A stretch of 64,000 bases of DNA, taken from the NCBI GenBank assembly GCA_027924645.1, contig BSBN01000233.1, forward strand, positions 2,994,501-3,058,500, given 5' to 3'. The notes under the pieces are model-generated. The model saw nothing but the letters and a program-made list of their open reading frames with translations. It was not told where the DNA came from and did no database searches. The stretch comes from Cunninghamia lanceolata. Its lineage: Eukaryota > Streptophyta > Pinopsida > Cupressales > Cupressaceae. Position numbers and translations under genes: made by a program. Each line of letters begins with the position of its first letter. Position 1 is the first letter of the stretch. Positions 35,262-47,730 of the stretch are shown here, in pieces.

Positions 35262-35650
35262 AGCCTTGGATCCTGAGGTTTGATGGATCCAAATCCAAGC
35301 AAGGTTCTGGAGTAGGGATTGACCTTATTGATCCATCAGGGAAATCCCATTTAGCAGCTTACAGATTACAGTTCCCCTGCACCAATAATGTCACAGAGTA
35401 TGAAGCTCTGATTCATGGACTGTTGTTTGCTCATAAGAAGAAGGTGAAGATCCTACATGTCTTTGGAGATTCAGAACTAGTTGTGAGGCAAGTACGAGGA
35501 ATTTACTCTTGTAACTACAGAAAGCTGTCAAACTACAGACATCGTGTGTGGGACCTGATTGAAGACTTTGATACCTTCAACATCGTTCACGTGCCAAGAG
35601 AACAGAACCAAAGGGCAGATGCACTTGCTCAGGCCGCCAGTACGCTGGAA
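35262..35650 (+). pseudogene. pol: extra RNase H upstream of RT, element B
   Basis: An RVT_3/archaeal-like RNase H with all acidic positions kept: WILRFDGSKSKQGSG (D), TNNVTEYEALIHGL (E), FGDSELVVRQ (D) and NQRADALAQAAS (D). It is intact. It lies between the protease and RT in the same frame, and a second, RT-linked RNase H follows RT. Plant Tat elements are known to carry an additional archaeal-type RNase H. Its position before RT is the notable point. Confidence 0.88.
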
Positions 35651-35859
35651 CCGCTGTCTATATCTGGTCTGAAGAGATTTTCAGTAGAATTGGTGTCAGT
35701 ACCTTCAGTACCTGACAATGTAACTAACCTCCAAGTGTTTGATGATGATCAGCACATCCTGGACTTCATATCAAACAGAGACGTATTTGAAGCTCAGATC
35801 ATAGATGAGAATGGTATGGAAGATCATATCTGGGAAGAAGATGAGATATTAGAGTTGCC

Positions 35860-36900
35860 TAGCAACACAATTCCCAAAGGTATGATTGAATTAGAAAGAG
35901 CATTTGATCTAGATAATATGCTGAAACATAAGGATCTGCCTAAGGTAGATGGAGGCCAATATTCACAAGTGAATATTGGACAAGCTGATGACAAGAGAAA
36001 TGTCTTGTTGGGTAAAGTTTGTACACCTGAAGAGTTTGAAGGAATAACTCAGGCCCTTAAGGATTATATACATGTAATTGCATGGACTTATGATGAGCTA
36101 AAGACGTATGACACTTCTGTCATAACTCATACTATACCTCTCAAGCCAGATGCAAAACCTTTCAGACAGAAGCAGAGGCCAGTCAATGCTCTGCTTGAGC
36201 CCATCATCCTTGAAGAGGTCAAGAAATTGTTAAATGCCAGGATAATATTTCCTGTGAGGCACTCCACTTGGGTGGCAAACCTGGTGCCAGTCAGAAAGAA
36301 GAATGGAGACATCAGATTGTGTGTAGATTTCAGGAACCTGAACAGAGCATCAGAAAAGGATAATTATCCTTTGCCCTCTTTGGATGAAGTTCTGCAGATG
36401 GTAACTGGAGCCAAGATGATGTCCTTCTTGGACGGTTTTTCAGGATACAACCAGGTGATGGTTGATAAAATTGACAGATTAAAAACTGCCTTCACCACAA
36501 AGTGGGGGATATTTGCATATAGACGTATGCCATTTGGACTGATAAATGCTAGAGCCACATTCCAGCGAGCAATGGACATAGCCTTCAGAGGCTTAATAGG
36601 AAAATGTAGTCATCTACATGGATGACCTGACAGTATTCTCCAAGGAAAGAGGAGATCATGTTGCTGATCTCAGAAGTGTACTGAAGAAGTGTGAAGAATA
36701 TGGAATATCTTTGAATCCCAAGAAGTGCATATTCGGGGTCACAACAGGAAAGTTACTAGGCCACCTGATCACAGAAGATGGGATTATCATTGATCCTGAC
36801 AGGGTGGAATCCATTATGAAGTTGCCACTTCCAGGAAGCAAAAAGGAACTTAAATCTTATTTTGGTAAGATAAATTTTGTAAGGAAGTTCATCACAGGCT
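35860..36900 (+). pseudogene. pol: reverse transcriptase of element B, frameshifted
   Basis: The RT begins after the EEILELPSN-type linker. Recognisable blocks are HVIAWTYDELKTYDTS, LVPVRKKNGDIRLCVDFRN, MSFLDGFSGYNQVMVDKID, FAYRRMPFGLINA and Y-M-D-D at 36615-36626. A 2-nt loss near 36607, just before YMDD, shifts the frame. The first frame ends at 36625 and the next opens at 36618. Otherwise all catalytic residues are kept. Confidence 0.9.
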
Positions 36901-36949
36901 TTGCTGAGATTGTCAGACCACTGAATGCTATGCTGAAAAAGGATGCACA

Positions 36950-37295
36950 AATTGAGTGGACACCAGAAGCCAGAGCTGCCTTTGAGGATATAAAGAAGGC
37001 CATTTCAGATGCTCCTGTCCTCATTAGTCCAGATTACACAAGAGACTTCTACATCTACTCATTTGCTTCAGAACATACCTCTGCAGCAGTGTTAACTCAA
37101 AGAAATGAAGATAAAGAAGAGAAACCAATTGCCTTCATGAGCTGTCCTTTCAGGGATGCTGAGTTGAGATATGTAGATGTTGAAAGACAGGCACTTGCAT
37201 TAGTCAGAGCAGTAAAGAAATTCAGGCATTACATACTAAGAAGTAAGGTGATTGCTGTGGTACCGGATGCAGCAGTAAAGATGCTGCTGATGTAG
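36950..37295 (+). pseudogene. pol: RT-linked RNase H of element B
   Basis: A gypsy-type RNase H: FYIYSFASEHTSAAVLTQRN, ELRYVDVERQALALVRAVKK and FRHYILRSKV. It is stopped by TAG at 37293-37295, where element A still has CAA. The same frame resumes immediately and continues through the integrase. Confidence 0.88.
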
Positions 37296-38720
37296 AGTGA
37301 ACCTGGTGAAAAAAGGGCCAAATGGATTACGGTACTACAAGAATATGACATGGAGATCACACCAATGAAGCTGGTAAGAGGACAAGCTCTGAGCCAGATG
37401 ATATCTGAAACTGATCCGAATATCATCAGTCAGCAGTATGTGATCAATGAGAAGGACAATAAAGAATGGTATTCAGACATCAGGCACATCCTGATCACTG
37501 GAAGATGTCCTTCAGGAATGCAAGCCTCACAGAGAAGAGCCTTAAAGATAAGATCCCAGAAGTATATGATGAAGGGAGGAGCCTTGTTTAAAAAGAATTA
37601 TGAAGGGATATACCTGAGATGCTTAGAGAAGCCAGAAACAAATAAAGTTTTGACAGAGTTACATGACAAGTTTGGAACTGCCCACGGATCAGCGTTGGCC
37701 ACAACACATGCAATCCTCAGAGCAGGATATTACTGGCCTACAATTTTTAAAGATACGGCTGATCATGTTAAATGTTGTCATGTTTGCCAGGTTGCTGCCA
37801 ACAGAGAAAAATATGCTGCACAGCCATTGCAGCCAGTGATGGAAGAGCGCCCATTTGCACAGTGGGGCATGGATTTCATAGGACCGATCAATCCTCCATC
37901 TTCCTCAGGACATAGGTATGTACTAACAATTACTGATTATTGTACCAGATGGACTGAGGCTATCAGCAGCAAAACTTGTACTGCTGATGATGTCATTAAA
38001 TTTCTGGAAAGCAACATTGTCACCAGGTATGGAATTCCTTATGCATTGGTAAGTGATAATGGTTCTGCCTTTGTTTCCACTAAATTGTCAAGCTGGGCTT
38101 TTGATCATGGGATCATACTTAAGTTCTCATCCAATTATTATCCCCAGGGAAATGGATTAGCAGAATCCACCAATAAGAATTTACTGAGTATCATAAGAAA
38201 ATTGATAGAGAAAAATCCCAGGGAATGGAACTCATTTTTGAAATATGCCTTATGGGTAGACAGAACTAGAATGAAAATTGCATTAGGAAACTCACCCTTC
38301 CAGCTAGTATATGGGGTAGATCCTATCCTCCCTGTAAACTTGAAAATTCCTACTCTGCAGTTTGCCCAAGACTATCTAGGCATGGATAATAAACAGGAAG
38401 TCAGGTTGCTTCAGTTGATGCATCTGGAAGAAAAACGAAGTCAAGCAATTGACCAATTTGCAAAACATCAGGCTGTTGTCAAACGCTGGTTTGACAAGAG
38501 AGCCAGAATTAAAGCTTTCAGGATATCCGATTTAGTCCTGATGTGGGATAAAGCTCATGAAAGGAAAGGTGATCATGGTAAGTTTGATAGACTATGGATA
38601 GGTCCCTTTCAAATTTCTGAAATTTTAGGAGACAACACTTATAGGCTTAAGAACCTGACAGGTGAGGATGTCCCATTGCCAGTCAATGGACAATTCCTCA
38701 AACATTATTTCCAGGCCTGA
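37296..38720 (+). pseudogene. pol: integrase of element B (open)
   Basis: An open integrase section from 37296, with an ATG at 37350, to the TGA at 38718. The zinc domain has His residues near 37,665-37,710 and Cys pairs in VKCCHVCQVAANREKY. The DDE core has Asp in WGMDFIGPINPPSS, Asp in VSDNGSAF (about 38056) and Glu in GNGLAESTNKN (about 38164). The C-terminal domain is SDLVLMWDKAHERKGDHG to LPVNGQFLKHYFQA. All catalytic residues are present. No chromodomain is seen, in keeping with the Tat group. Confidence 0.92.
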
Positions 38721-39592
38721 GTAACTTCATGACAGTCTCATGTATCATACTGTATATTTGTATAGTGTCTCGTGTATCATATTGTACATTTGTATAGTTG
38801 TTTGTACAGTTTGCTTGTTGTTGTTGTTGTCTTGTTGGTTGGTACCTTGTTCTGGTAAGTCAGGATGATGCACTTCATCACCCTAAGAAAATAACTAAAT
38901 TGTTAGGATTCAAGTGATGAGGTCACATTTAAATATAGGTTATGATTCATTCTAAGAAGTATTCATGATCAGGTTTATGATGTCTTTTCATCAGGGTGCT
39001 TTTTCTTGGTCAAAGTGAATCAAACACAATGAAACACCTAACAGCCTTGGGCTTGTTGAAGATATGAGTATAGGTGTTAAGTGAAAAATCTAAAGGGACT
39101 CCCTTGCTACCAATACAATCTCCAACCTAAAGCTGCAAGTGACTACACCTTGTACAAATGAACTGACATGATGATATCAAATATAAATTTTAAAGGAAAA
39201 TCCGAAAAGAAATAAAATTAGGCCATCTAAGTAACTCTACCGGGGCTATGGACGCCTGCTGGCAGTGGGGCTCTACTTAGGGAGATTGTATAGATAACCT
39301 TGCCGGGGCTATAGACGCCTGCTGGCAGCAAGGCTCTATCCAGGTTGGCTATGAGGGATGATCTCCAACTATGTAGTTTAACATCAGTTACTTATGTTTT
39401 CAACTTACTTTCAAGATGAGGATAATTAATCATATGCACACACCTGATCCTTTGTTAGCTTTATCACCATAATGAAATTTTATCATTCAGAAGATTATGA
39501 TGCTTACACTTAGATAGAATTAGAACACTATAGATGAATGTGATCACATCACTTGAATCATTGGAATTTGTTTATTTTCTTTGGTGGCAAGT
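38721..39592 (+). other. 3' untranslated region of element B
   Basis: Non-coding. It contains the paired repeat at 39232-39344 and ends with CTTTGGTGGCAAGT before the 3' LTR, a weak, G-rich stand-in for a polypurine tract. It matches 14711-15566 and 1-517. Confidence 0.8.
39232..39344 (+). repeat. paired 3'-UTR repeat, element B
   Basis: Two units (39232-39281, 39295-39344) with the cores CGGGGCTATGGACGCC and CGGGGCTATAGACGCC, each followed by TGCTGGCAG. They are equivalent to 155-267 and 15205-15317. Confidence 0.75.
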
Positions 39593-42500
39593 TGTTGTGT
39601 GGTTACACAACACGCCCCATTTTGACTTGGCAAAACAGGGACCCAACTTTTGTTTTGGCTTGTGTTGTCTGCTTTCTGGCGGTTTGGTAAAAGTAAGTCA
39701 GGTGCATCATCATCATGAAGGTCAGGATGAGGTAGGTCATCATCATGAGGTTAGTTTGTCAAAGTTCTTATTTTGTTTCTATGACCTCATGGTTAGAAAG
39801 AGCTTGAAATTTCATGCAGGTTTGCCTTTTACATCAGTCGAAAATTCGTCCATATGAGGGAGTTATGCACAGTCAAAGTGTTGGTCAAACCTGATAATTG
39901 CTGTATGATGAACATCATCATCATGATATTTGAAACACCCCTGATAATATCCTGAGGTCGAAATATCCAGACGTCAACTTTAAGTCGTAGTAGGTTGTCC
40001 CCGTCGAGAGGTCTTTTGCATCGCGAAAGGTCATCATCATGATCTTTGTCTACGCCCCTGGTAAAAATCATGCAGTCCCGAAACATCCGGACATCAATCT
40101 TAAGTCGTAGTGTGTTTTACCCGTCAAACAACCTTGAAAACATCGCGAGCATCATGATATTCCAACATCACCGGTTATTATAATATCATGCTGATATTAT
40201 AATATCACCTTACTTAAGAAACCCACGATCTGCATAATTCGCATGCGCACGTTAATGTCCTGGTGATCATCATCATCAGGATATTTTTCAAGGCAGGATC
40301 ACATTTCGTAATATCCTCCTGATCTCCTTTTGCGTGATCATGATGATCACCTTATCTTTCGAAGCGGAGAGTGATATTTCATTCCTAAGTCATGTTGAAC
40401 AAGATCATCATGATCTTGTTCGTCTCTCCCACATTTCGTATTATCCTCCTGCCGAGAAGTATAAACTTTTGCGGATATGATGATGACGATGACGTCACCA
40501 TCACCTTTCTCCTTCGGTAGGATATTTTCCAAGGCATGATCCTATTCGCCAATATGATGATGACGATGACGTCATGTTTTAAGATTAACGAAGGCCACGG
40601 ATATCCTGATGACGTCATCTGGACATTCAGCAGGATCATATTTTAGATCACCCAGTGCGGATATGATGATGATGATCATCATCATCCTGATCTTTTGAGA
40701 AGATCACCTTGGCCGCGAAGGGGGTCATACTGCATTCATGACCCGATCATCTTCCTTAGAGGTGACCCGATATTCCATTTATCTCCTGATTCTTAACGAA
40801 ACATGACGGTGACGTCATCTTTTGCCTTTTCATGAAGCCTGATGATGACGATGACGTCACCATTATTTTTCTTTCCTCGGCAGCAGGATCATATTCCACA
40901 TCCTGCTGTTTGTCTTCATCATGATGATGACGACGATGCCTTTCTTTCCCAGTATGCGGAAGTGAAACATCCTGATGTGCTGTTCATCAGAGCATTCGGA
41001 AAGGAGGAGCATCATATTTCACCATATCCTGCAGCTAGATAGAAGACATAGAGTTGGGCATCATCATGATTTTGATGTAGGTTTAACTATTACCATTGGC
41101 CAAGTCTAATATTGTCAACCTAATCATATGTGGTCACACCAATGCGAATATGATGATGATGACCTGAAACATTCAAACAGAGCATGCAGAACCCGATTCG
41201 AGGGATGGTTAAAGGGCAGTTATTTCCTTGTATATTTTGGAGATACCTGATCATATTTTGAACCCGATACACATGGAAATGGGTGGGAAAACATGAGGCG
41301 ATGGAAATTTGAAGACCCGATTGCTGATTTCCCAGTCAACGATGGTTGACCTAGTTGTTTTATGCTGTTTATGCATTTAGTGCATATTTTCCACAGGTAA
41401 AGCCTGATTGCTTGTAGCTGCACATTGGGAGGTATGTTTAATAAAATGTTTACTTCCTGTTGTTTATCCACATGATGATGAACTTAGTGTTTGTCTGTTT
41501 ATTTGCAGGAAGACGTGATGCTGCTACTGAAGCTAAACATTGAAGACATGATGATGTTGCTGAAGCTGAGCATTAAAGTCATGATGTTGTTGGAGCTGCT
41601 GCTGAAGCTGAGCATTACAAAGTTGCGCATGGAGGCAACATGAGCCAGAAATGAGGAGGATGTTGTCAAATATGCTGTTCGCCAGCTGGAGACCGAATCA
41701 AGTTGAAGATGCTGGAATATTCTGTGCCAGCTGTGCATTTGTCAACTGACGAAGCATGTGCTTTTCATCTGGACCGTTGTTTGTTATGAGATGATCCTGA
41801 TCCTTGGATCGTTGTAACCGTTTTTTGGCAGTTGTTCTATATAAGAACCAGAGCTTGTCAAAATAAAAGGAGGAATATATTAGAATACACAGACGCATTT
41901 GGCGCAAAAAGTCAATTACTGTAGAATCAATTAGGAGATCGAATTACTGAGACTAATGAGGATAGAATTGTTGAAATGTCAAGGTTCTTTCTTCAGATCA
42001 CTGTAAATGTACCTGTTCTTGAGCATACTGAATGGATATGAAGCTTCAGATTACATCCTGATTGTAAAATTTTACGTAATCTTCTTGTTGATTTCTGGAT
42101 ATGTACTGGTGATTGCTGTGTTCAACTAGAAGCGCTTTCATTTCATTACATGTTGTTGTCAACTTTTCCTTTGAAGATTTGCACTAGATCATGCGGATTT
42201 GTGGAATGTCCTGGTGAAGTATGATTTCTAGTTTTCCTTCTTTTCATTGCATGTATGGGAGCTTGTATGCGGATCAGTGATCTAAGTCCAGTAGTTTTGG
42301 GAATCTCATTCTTTAACCCTTTTTCTTCTTTTAATTTCATTAATTCATCACCATAACTGCAAATCATGATAAATAACAAGCAGAAACAGTGAAATATGCT
42401 GAAATCCCGTAGGTAACTGAATATCATTAGCATATTTGAGTTAAATGCGTGTATTATTGAAAATATCATGCAAAGAATCCTAAATAATGATAGAAATCAT

Positions 42501-42815
42501 GCAAATATCAGCCTGTAGGCACATTACTTGACTAAATTCACAGTGCAGAGGTAGAATTATTGGAGACTTATACAGAGCAAACATCCAGAGCAGGATATTT
42601 GAAGATAATGATGATGAACTGTGCATAAACACGTAAGGCCCCTGAATGAAAACAGCAACACACATCAACCACTGAGTAACGTCAGTAGATTAAGACCTAA
42701 TCAACGGAGACTTGGGATCATGAATTCTTTGAATTCATCGTATCTTTCAAGATGAGTAAAGGTTGTTGTGTAACTTTTATTCTATGTTTGCGAATGATTA
42801 ACATCAGGACCAACA
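39593..42815 (+). repeat. right (3') LTR of element B
   Basis: A copy of 27986-31208 at a constant offset of 11,607 bp. All differences I found are C/T or G/A. It contains the same TGACGTCA cluster, hairpins, TATA box (41838) and short ORF. Confidence 0.95.
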
Positions 42816-45624
42816 CTCAACTTGAGGATATTTCATTGGATCAGTTTACAGGCAGGACCCTATAGTTAACCCAAGCTTGGGTGAATGAACAGATCAATGC
42901 ATTAAAGAAAAGGGGAGTTGCCATAGTAGTAGATAATAAGAAAAAGAGACAAGATATTCTTGATGAGGAATATGATGATTTCCTGATAGAGAAGAGGAAA
43001 GCTAAGGGAGAAAGGTTGCCACCTCAGCAACAATAGAACAAAAGACCCCCTAGAGGTAAGAAGATTGATAATGAACCTAAAGGGGTGATAATTAAAAGAA
43101 TAATGGTAACAGCTGAAGGTGCATCAGCATCAAGACAAGTGTCAACTTCATCAGCACCGCCTCGTAAGGATAAGCAAAAGGCTAAAAAGATCCAGAGGCC
43201 AGCTGTAGTAGTTACAGAAACATATGAGGAGGGTCAAGCCTCACAGAAGCAAATGGAAGAAGACATTCTTCTTGATGAAGAACTTGAAGAAGAAGATCCT
43301 ACGCTCCTCATTACAAATACAAAAGCACCTCAGGTGATGGCCTCCACACCTAAGAAACCAAGAACATCCATGAGAGATGAGATAAGACATGACCCTATAA
43401 TGTTGAGGGGAGCAGGTAGTGAAGTGTTCAGAAAGGAATTACAGCATGAGGTAACACTTCCTACCATTGTTCAGCTTAAGACTGAACAAGATGAAGAACA
43501 AATGAAGGAAACCACTAGTGCAAGTCAAGGAGGTCATTTCTCATTAGATGAGACTGTAGACCTATTAGACGATGAAGTGGTAGACAATGTTGTCTCACAA
43601 CAAATGGAGACTCTTGTTGCTAACACCCGCATAACACCACAAGGAACACCATCAGTATAGGTGGCAGTGTTAGAAGAATTGAAGCAAGTAGAGCAAGAGG
43701 AAGAAACGAGCCCAGAAAAGGTAGCCCAAGAAATGGGACTTGATACATTGGTTGATTAGGTGACTAACCCCGAAGTAATAGATTTAACATACAGGGAGGA
43801 TGTAGTATATCCTGAAAATTTAGTGGGAACACCTGAGAGAACAAAAAATATAGAGAAAGTGAAGATGGCAGAAGTAGAAAGCCACACTTTAGATATGGGT
43901 CAACAGCAACAAGATACATCTGCTAAACCCAAAATAGTGGAAGTACAGGAAAAGGGAGGAGAAGAAAAGGATACATCAATTGATCTTGCCCTAAGGACTC
44001 AAGAAATAGGTAATACAGGTGTGGATTAGAATGTGATCCAAAATTAGATAGTTGTACCTAAAATAGACAATAACATCCACTGATAGGAATATGCCTCAGG
44101 ATGAGGAAATCACCAAAGTGGATGAGGTACAGACGGAGGCAGTGCATGATCACCAGGTAGAAGCATCGCAAGATCCTCCACCTCAAAAAGAAGCTCCTCC
44201 AGAAAAAGAAGTTCCTTAGCAAGAGGAAACACCCCAGGATCACCCTCATGAAGAGCATCATGAGGAAGAAATAAGGAAGTCACCATCTCCATTGAAAACA
44301 GATACAGTTACTAGAGATCAAGGTGATCATGATGATGATGATGGGAAGCAAGGAGACAAAATCCCTCAATGGCTAGAGAAAGAGATAGGCATAGAGTCCA
44401 GATTAGAGATACAGGAGTTCGATGTTTCAACGCTATTTTCAGAGACTCTAATGAAGCCAAAGAGGAAGGCCAGGTTGACTTCGGCCATAAGAAGAGATTC
44501 TGTTATGGGCAGAAGAACCACTCAGATAGCACTTCCCACAGTTGACAAAGAGAAAGGCAAGATCACTCTGGATGAATTCTGGACAGTTGACAAAGAGAAA
44601 GGCAAGATTTGGGATTTGCCAATGAGGATCAAGAAGGACAAGAGGGAAAAGATATAATTGATTCATTAACCCAAAGGGTGAAGAGGGAAAAGAGATAAAT
44701 AAGCAGCATAAAGAGCACATTGCTCAGCTGTATGCCTATATAAAAGGGTTAACTAACCCTGATGATATTTCAAGTGATCATGCAGTCCCATTGACTGCTA
44801 TTTCCCAGGATGAGGTGAATAAATTAGATCTCATGAAGCATGAGTCATCAATAATGAGGAGATGGATGTTATTCGCATTTGATGGAGCAGAGGAAATAGT
44901 GAAAGCCTCTTTGAAGAGGTGGAATTATTTAAGCATCTCAAGGAAGAAGGTCGACAAATTACAGATGGAGATAGGTAGAAGGTCCTTTTAGTTAGAGAAA
45001 GCATTGAGTGCTTTAGATGAAATAAAGAGGATTAATCCTTAGGTCCTCATAAGTAATGAAGTATTAAGTAATAATACTACCATTTTGATTGATATATGGT
45101 ACAAGGACATCTGATTTGAGTGTGATGTGCTCCAAAGATGCAACAGCAAATTAAGAGACATCAGTATGAAGTTGCATGATATGATGTCATATGAGGCAAA
45201 AGTCTTGGAGACCTTGGAAGGTGAAGTAGAGGGAAAGATTGAAAATCAGGATGAAGAGTTTGCTATTAAAGGTCTGCATAACAATTTCCAGCTAGGAGGT
45301 GATGACGCTCTAAATTACTTGATGGAAGAAGTCATAGACAAAATCATGAGGATCAAGGTCAAAGTGGAAAACTACAATGAAACATCTAGCAGCAGGAGGA
45401 GTAAATTAGAGACTCTCCGAGGCAAATACTAGATACACAAGCACGCCATCACCAAAGCAAGAATTCAAGATGGTGGGGAAGTAGAAAAGATAGTACAATC
45501 TTATGAAAATATCCGGACATCCATGTAGGTCCATATACAAGGAGAAAGTCATTAGGATGATGAAGATTTGGGAAGCAATGATCCTGATGCTCTTGACGAT
45601 GAAGATGAGGAACTTGAAGGATAA
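42816..45624 (+). pseudogene. U3-encoded ORF of element A, LTR2 copy, 3' part
   Basis: The continuation of the unknown U3 frame after element B. It reads collinearly with LTR1 3487-6260 and ends at the homologous TAA (45622-45624) after the same acidic tail. It keeps the frame across the 2-nt deletion seen in LTR1 near 3615. Stops lie at 43658 (CAG in LTR1), 43756, 44028, 45430 and in the last 100 bp, where one TAG corresponds to CAG in LTR1. A shared TAG near 3703 / 43035 occurs in both LTRs and so was present when A inserted. Together the two copies show that a single long protein was once encoded. Confidence 0.7.
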
Positions 45625-45818
45625 AGAGTAGATGAAGATGCAATACCAAGAAAAGACATAAGCATCTAATACTTAAGAAAATAAGCAATTCAGATGGTTT
45701 CCAGCTGGCAACCTGTGCCACGTCAAATGCTGATAAAGTCAAAGATGAATATCCAATGTAGATCTTAATAGATAAATCTTGACCATAGATCAATTGTAAC
45801 CACTCCCTCACCTTGTTC

Positions 45819-45826
45819 TATAAAAG
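45819..45826 (+). promoter_or_regulatory. TATA box of LTR2, element A
   Basis: TATAAAAG, homologous to the box at 6455 in LTR1. Confidence 0.55.
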
Positions 45827-46633
45827 GTGCAAGGATGCCTTATTTTGAACATTCAAAACTTAATTGAAATCTGTTTACTGAAGTATTTAGGGCTTATTTC
45901 AAAGTTGTTGTATACATATATGTTCTTGCATACTTAATGAATGAGAAGACTATTTTGATTACAATTCATCATAAATCTTGAGTAATCAGTGTATGAATTC
46001 TTGATACATGCTATGATTTGCTGCGTCCCTTGGAGTGCATATCAGCTTACATGTGTTGTTTTCATACCTTTCCTTTGAAGTTAGCATCGACTGTATCTAA
46101 CTGTGGAATGTCCTGGTGAACATATGGTTTGATTTCTTCCCTTCATGACTGTATCTAATGTGTATGTGGCTCAATAACTGAAGGTTCATCATTGTTTGAA
46201 GTATTCTTTACAATTTCTTTCATTTTTAGAATAATTCACCATCACAATTGCAATAAATGACAATCAGAAGCAAATAGTAATAAATATGCAGATATCTCAA
46301 AGATAATGGAAAATCAGTAGCATATTTGAGTTAAAGCATGTCAAATTGACAAATATCATGCAAAGATTTAATTACAAATTTATCATCTGGAGAAATATAC
46401 TATGGAATAACATTTCTTTGTAGCATCTTACTAGATCCTGTTGATGAAAGTAAGGCCCCAAAATGGAAAATAGCAATGCACATCTACCACTGAGTAACAT
46501 CAATAGGTTATGAACTAATCCACGGAGACTTGGGATCATGAATTCTCTAAATTCATCATATCTTTCAAGATGAGTAAAGGTTGTTGTGCAATTTTTATTC
46601 TATGTTTGCTTATGACTAACATCATGATCTACA

Positions 46634-47721
46634 GTTGGCTGCCCCTTTGGAAGTCTTTCCTTCTTCAAATGTGCCATGACCAAATCCCCAACCTTGTATT
46701 GCACATCTCTCCTTCTCTCATTGACTTTCTCCTTGTACTTCTCATTGTTCCTTCGAAGAGTTTTTCTTACATTATCATGGATGTCCTTCATGGCCAATGC
46801 AAAGTCTTCACCTTGAGCACCCTTCCTCTCCAATCCATGTAGATCTCTCAATTCAAGAATGCCTCTTGGGTGAACACCATAGATAATCTCAAATGGACTC
46901 CTTCATGTGATTCTATTAGTGGAGTCATTATAGGCAAATTCAGCTTGAGGGATGATCATATCCCATGCCTTTCCATGCTTCTTTGTAAGACATCTAAGAA
47001 GATTTCCCAAGGACCTATTCACTACCTCAGTTTGTCCATCAGTCTGAGGGTGATAGGCTGAAGTGAATGACAACTGAGTGCCCAACTTCTTCCACAAAGT
47101 ATGCCAAAAGTGGCCCACAAACTTTGGGTCCCTGTCAGTCACAATGTTAAGATGTAAACCATGGATTCTAACAATTTCTTTGAAGAACAAACCAGCAATG
47201 TGTGAAGCATCATTAGTGCATTTATATGGCAAGAAATGAGCCATCTTACTGAATCTATCCACCACAACAAATATGCTATCAAAACCTCTTTGAGTCCTAG
47301 GAAGACCCAAGACAAAATCCATGCTAATACTTTCCCATGGCCTATGAGGAATAGGAAGTGGCTGATATAGACCAACATTAGATGAAGTACCTTTTGCCCT
47401 TTGACAAATACTACAACTTTCAACAAATTTTCTGATGTCTGATTGTATTTTAGGCCAAAAATAAAACCTTTTCACCTGATCCAATGTTTTATCTAGCCCA
47501 AAGTGACCTCCTAGTCCACCACAATGGTTTTCCTTTATGATGTTCTCCCTCATGGAACACCTAGGAACACATAATTGGCTGCCTTTGAACAACAACCCTT
47601 GCTGCAACAAAAACTCAGAAAAATTAGAATGATAAGAGTCTAAAAATTGTGAACAAACTTCATATACCTCCTTGAAATCTTCATCATCTTTGTACATATG
47701 TTTGAGAGCATCAATCCCCAC
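46634..47721 (-). pseudogene. pol: integrase of element D, interrupted by element A
   Basis: The N-terminal zinc domain has GGLGGHFGLDKTLDQVKRFY and CSICQRAKG. The DDE core has Asp in SMDFVLGLPRTQ, Asp in VTDRDPKF and Glu in GQTEVVNRSLG. The C-terminal part reads VGDLVMAHLKKERLPKG and stops abruptly where element A begins. It is open from 47721 to about 46903, with a codon lesion near 46900. No chromodomain can be seen because that part is missing. Confidence 0.9.
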
Positions 47722-47730
47722 ACTTTGTAG

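Larger units (their letters stand above)
27986..42815 (+). mobile_element. Element B: young, nearly intact Tat-like gypsy retrotransposon
   Basis: A 14,830-bp insertion flanked by CTCAA (27981-27985 and 42816-42820). The LTRs are 27986-31208 and 39593-42815, both exactly 3,223 bp with a constant 11,607-bp offset and therefore no net indels. I counted about 27 differences by eye, all transitions, roughly 0.8%. The order is gag, protease, WCRLH module pair, extra RNase H, RT, RNase H, integrase. Only three lesions interrupt about 2,380 codons. It sits in LTR2 of A, inside the U3 reading frame. Confidence 0.95.
518..46633 (+). mobile_element. Element A: Tat-like Ty3/gypsy LTR retrotransposon with giant LTRs, nested
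   Basis: The element consists of LTR1 (518-7270), interior (7271-15566) and LTR2 (15567-46633). LTR2 is interrupted by C and B. After removing C, B and one copy of each target duplication, LTR2 measures about 6,747 bp against 6,753 bp for LTR1. The LTRs begin TGTT and end in CA. A primer-site-like sequence follows LTR1. The interior reads gag, protease, extra RNase H, RT, RNase H, integrase, all broken by stops, frameshifts and deletions. The right end lies inside element D's integrase. No 5-bp target duplication is visible, because 513-517 and 46634-46638 differ, as expected if LTR1 is shared with a tandem unit to the left. LTR1 and LTR2 differ by roughly 4% in a stretch I compared by eye. 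Confidence 0.85.
42816..46633 (+). repeat. LTR2 of element A, last segment
   Basis: Starts with the second CTCAA and matches LTR1 from 3487 to 7270. It ends ATGATCTACA, then directly becomes integrase sequence of element D. TATA box at 45819-45826. Confidence 0.88.
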
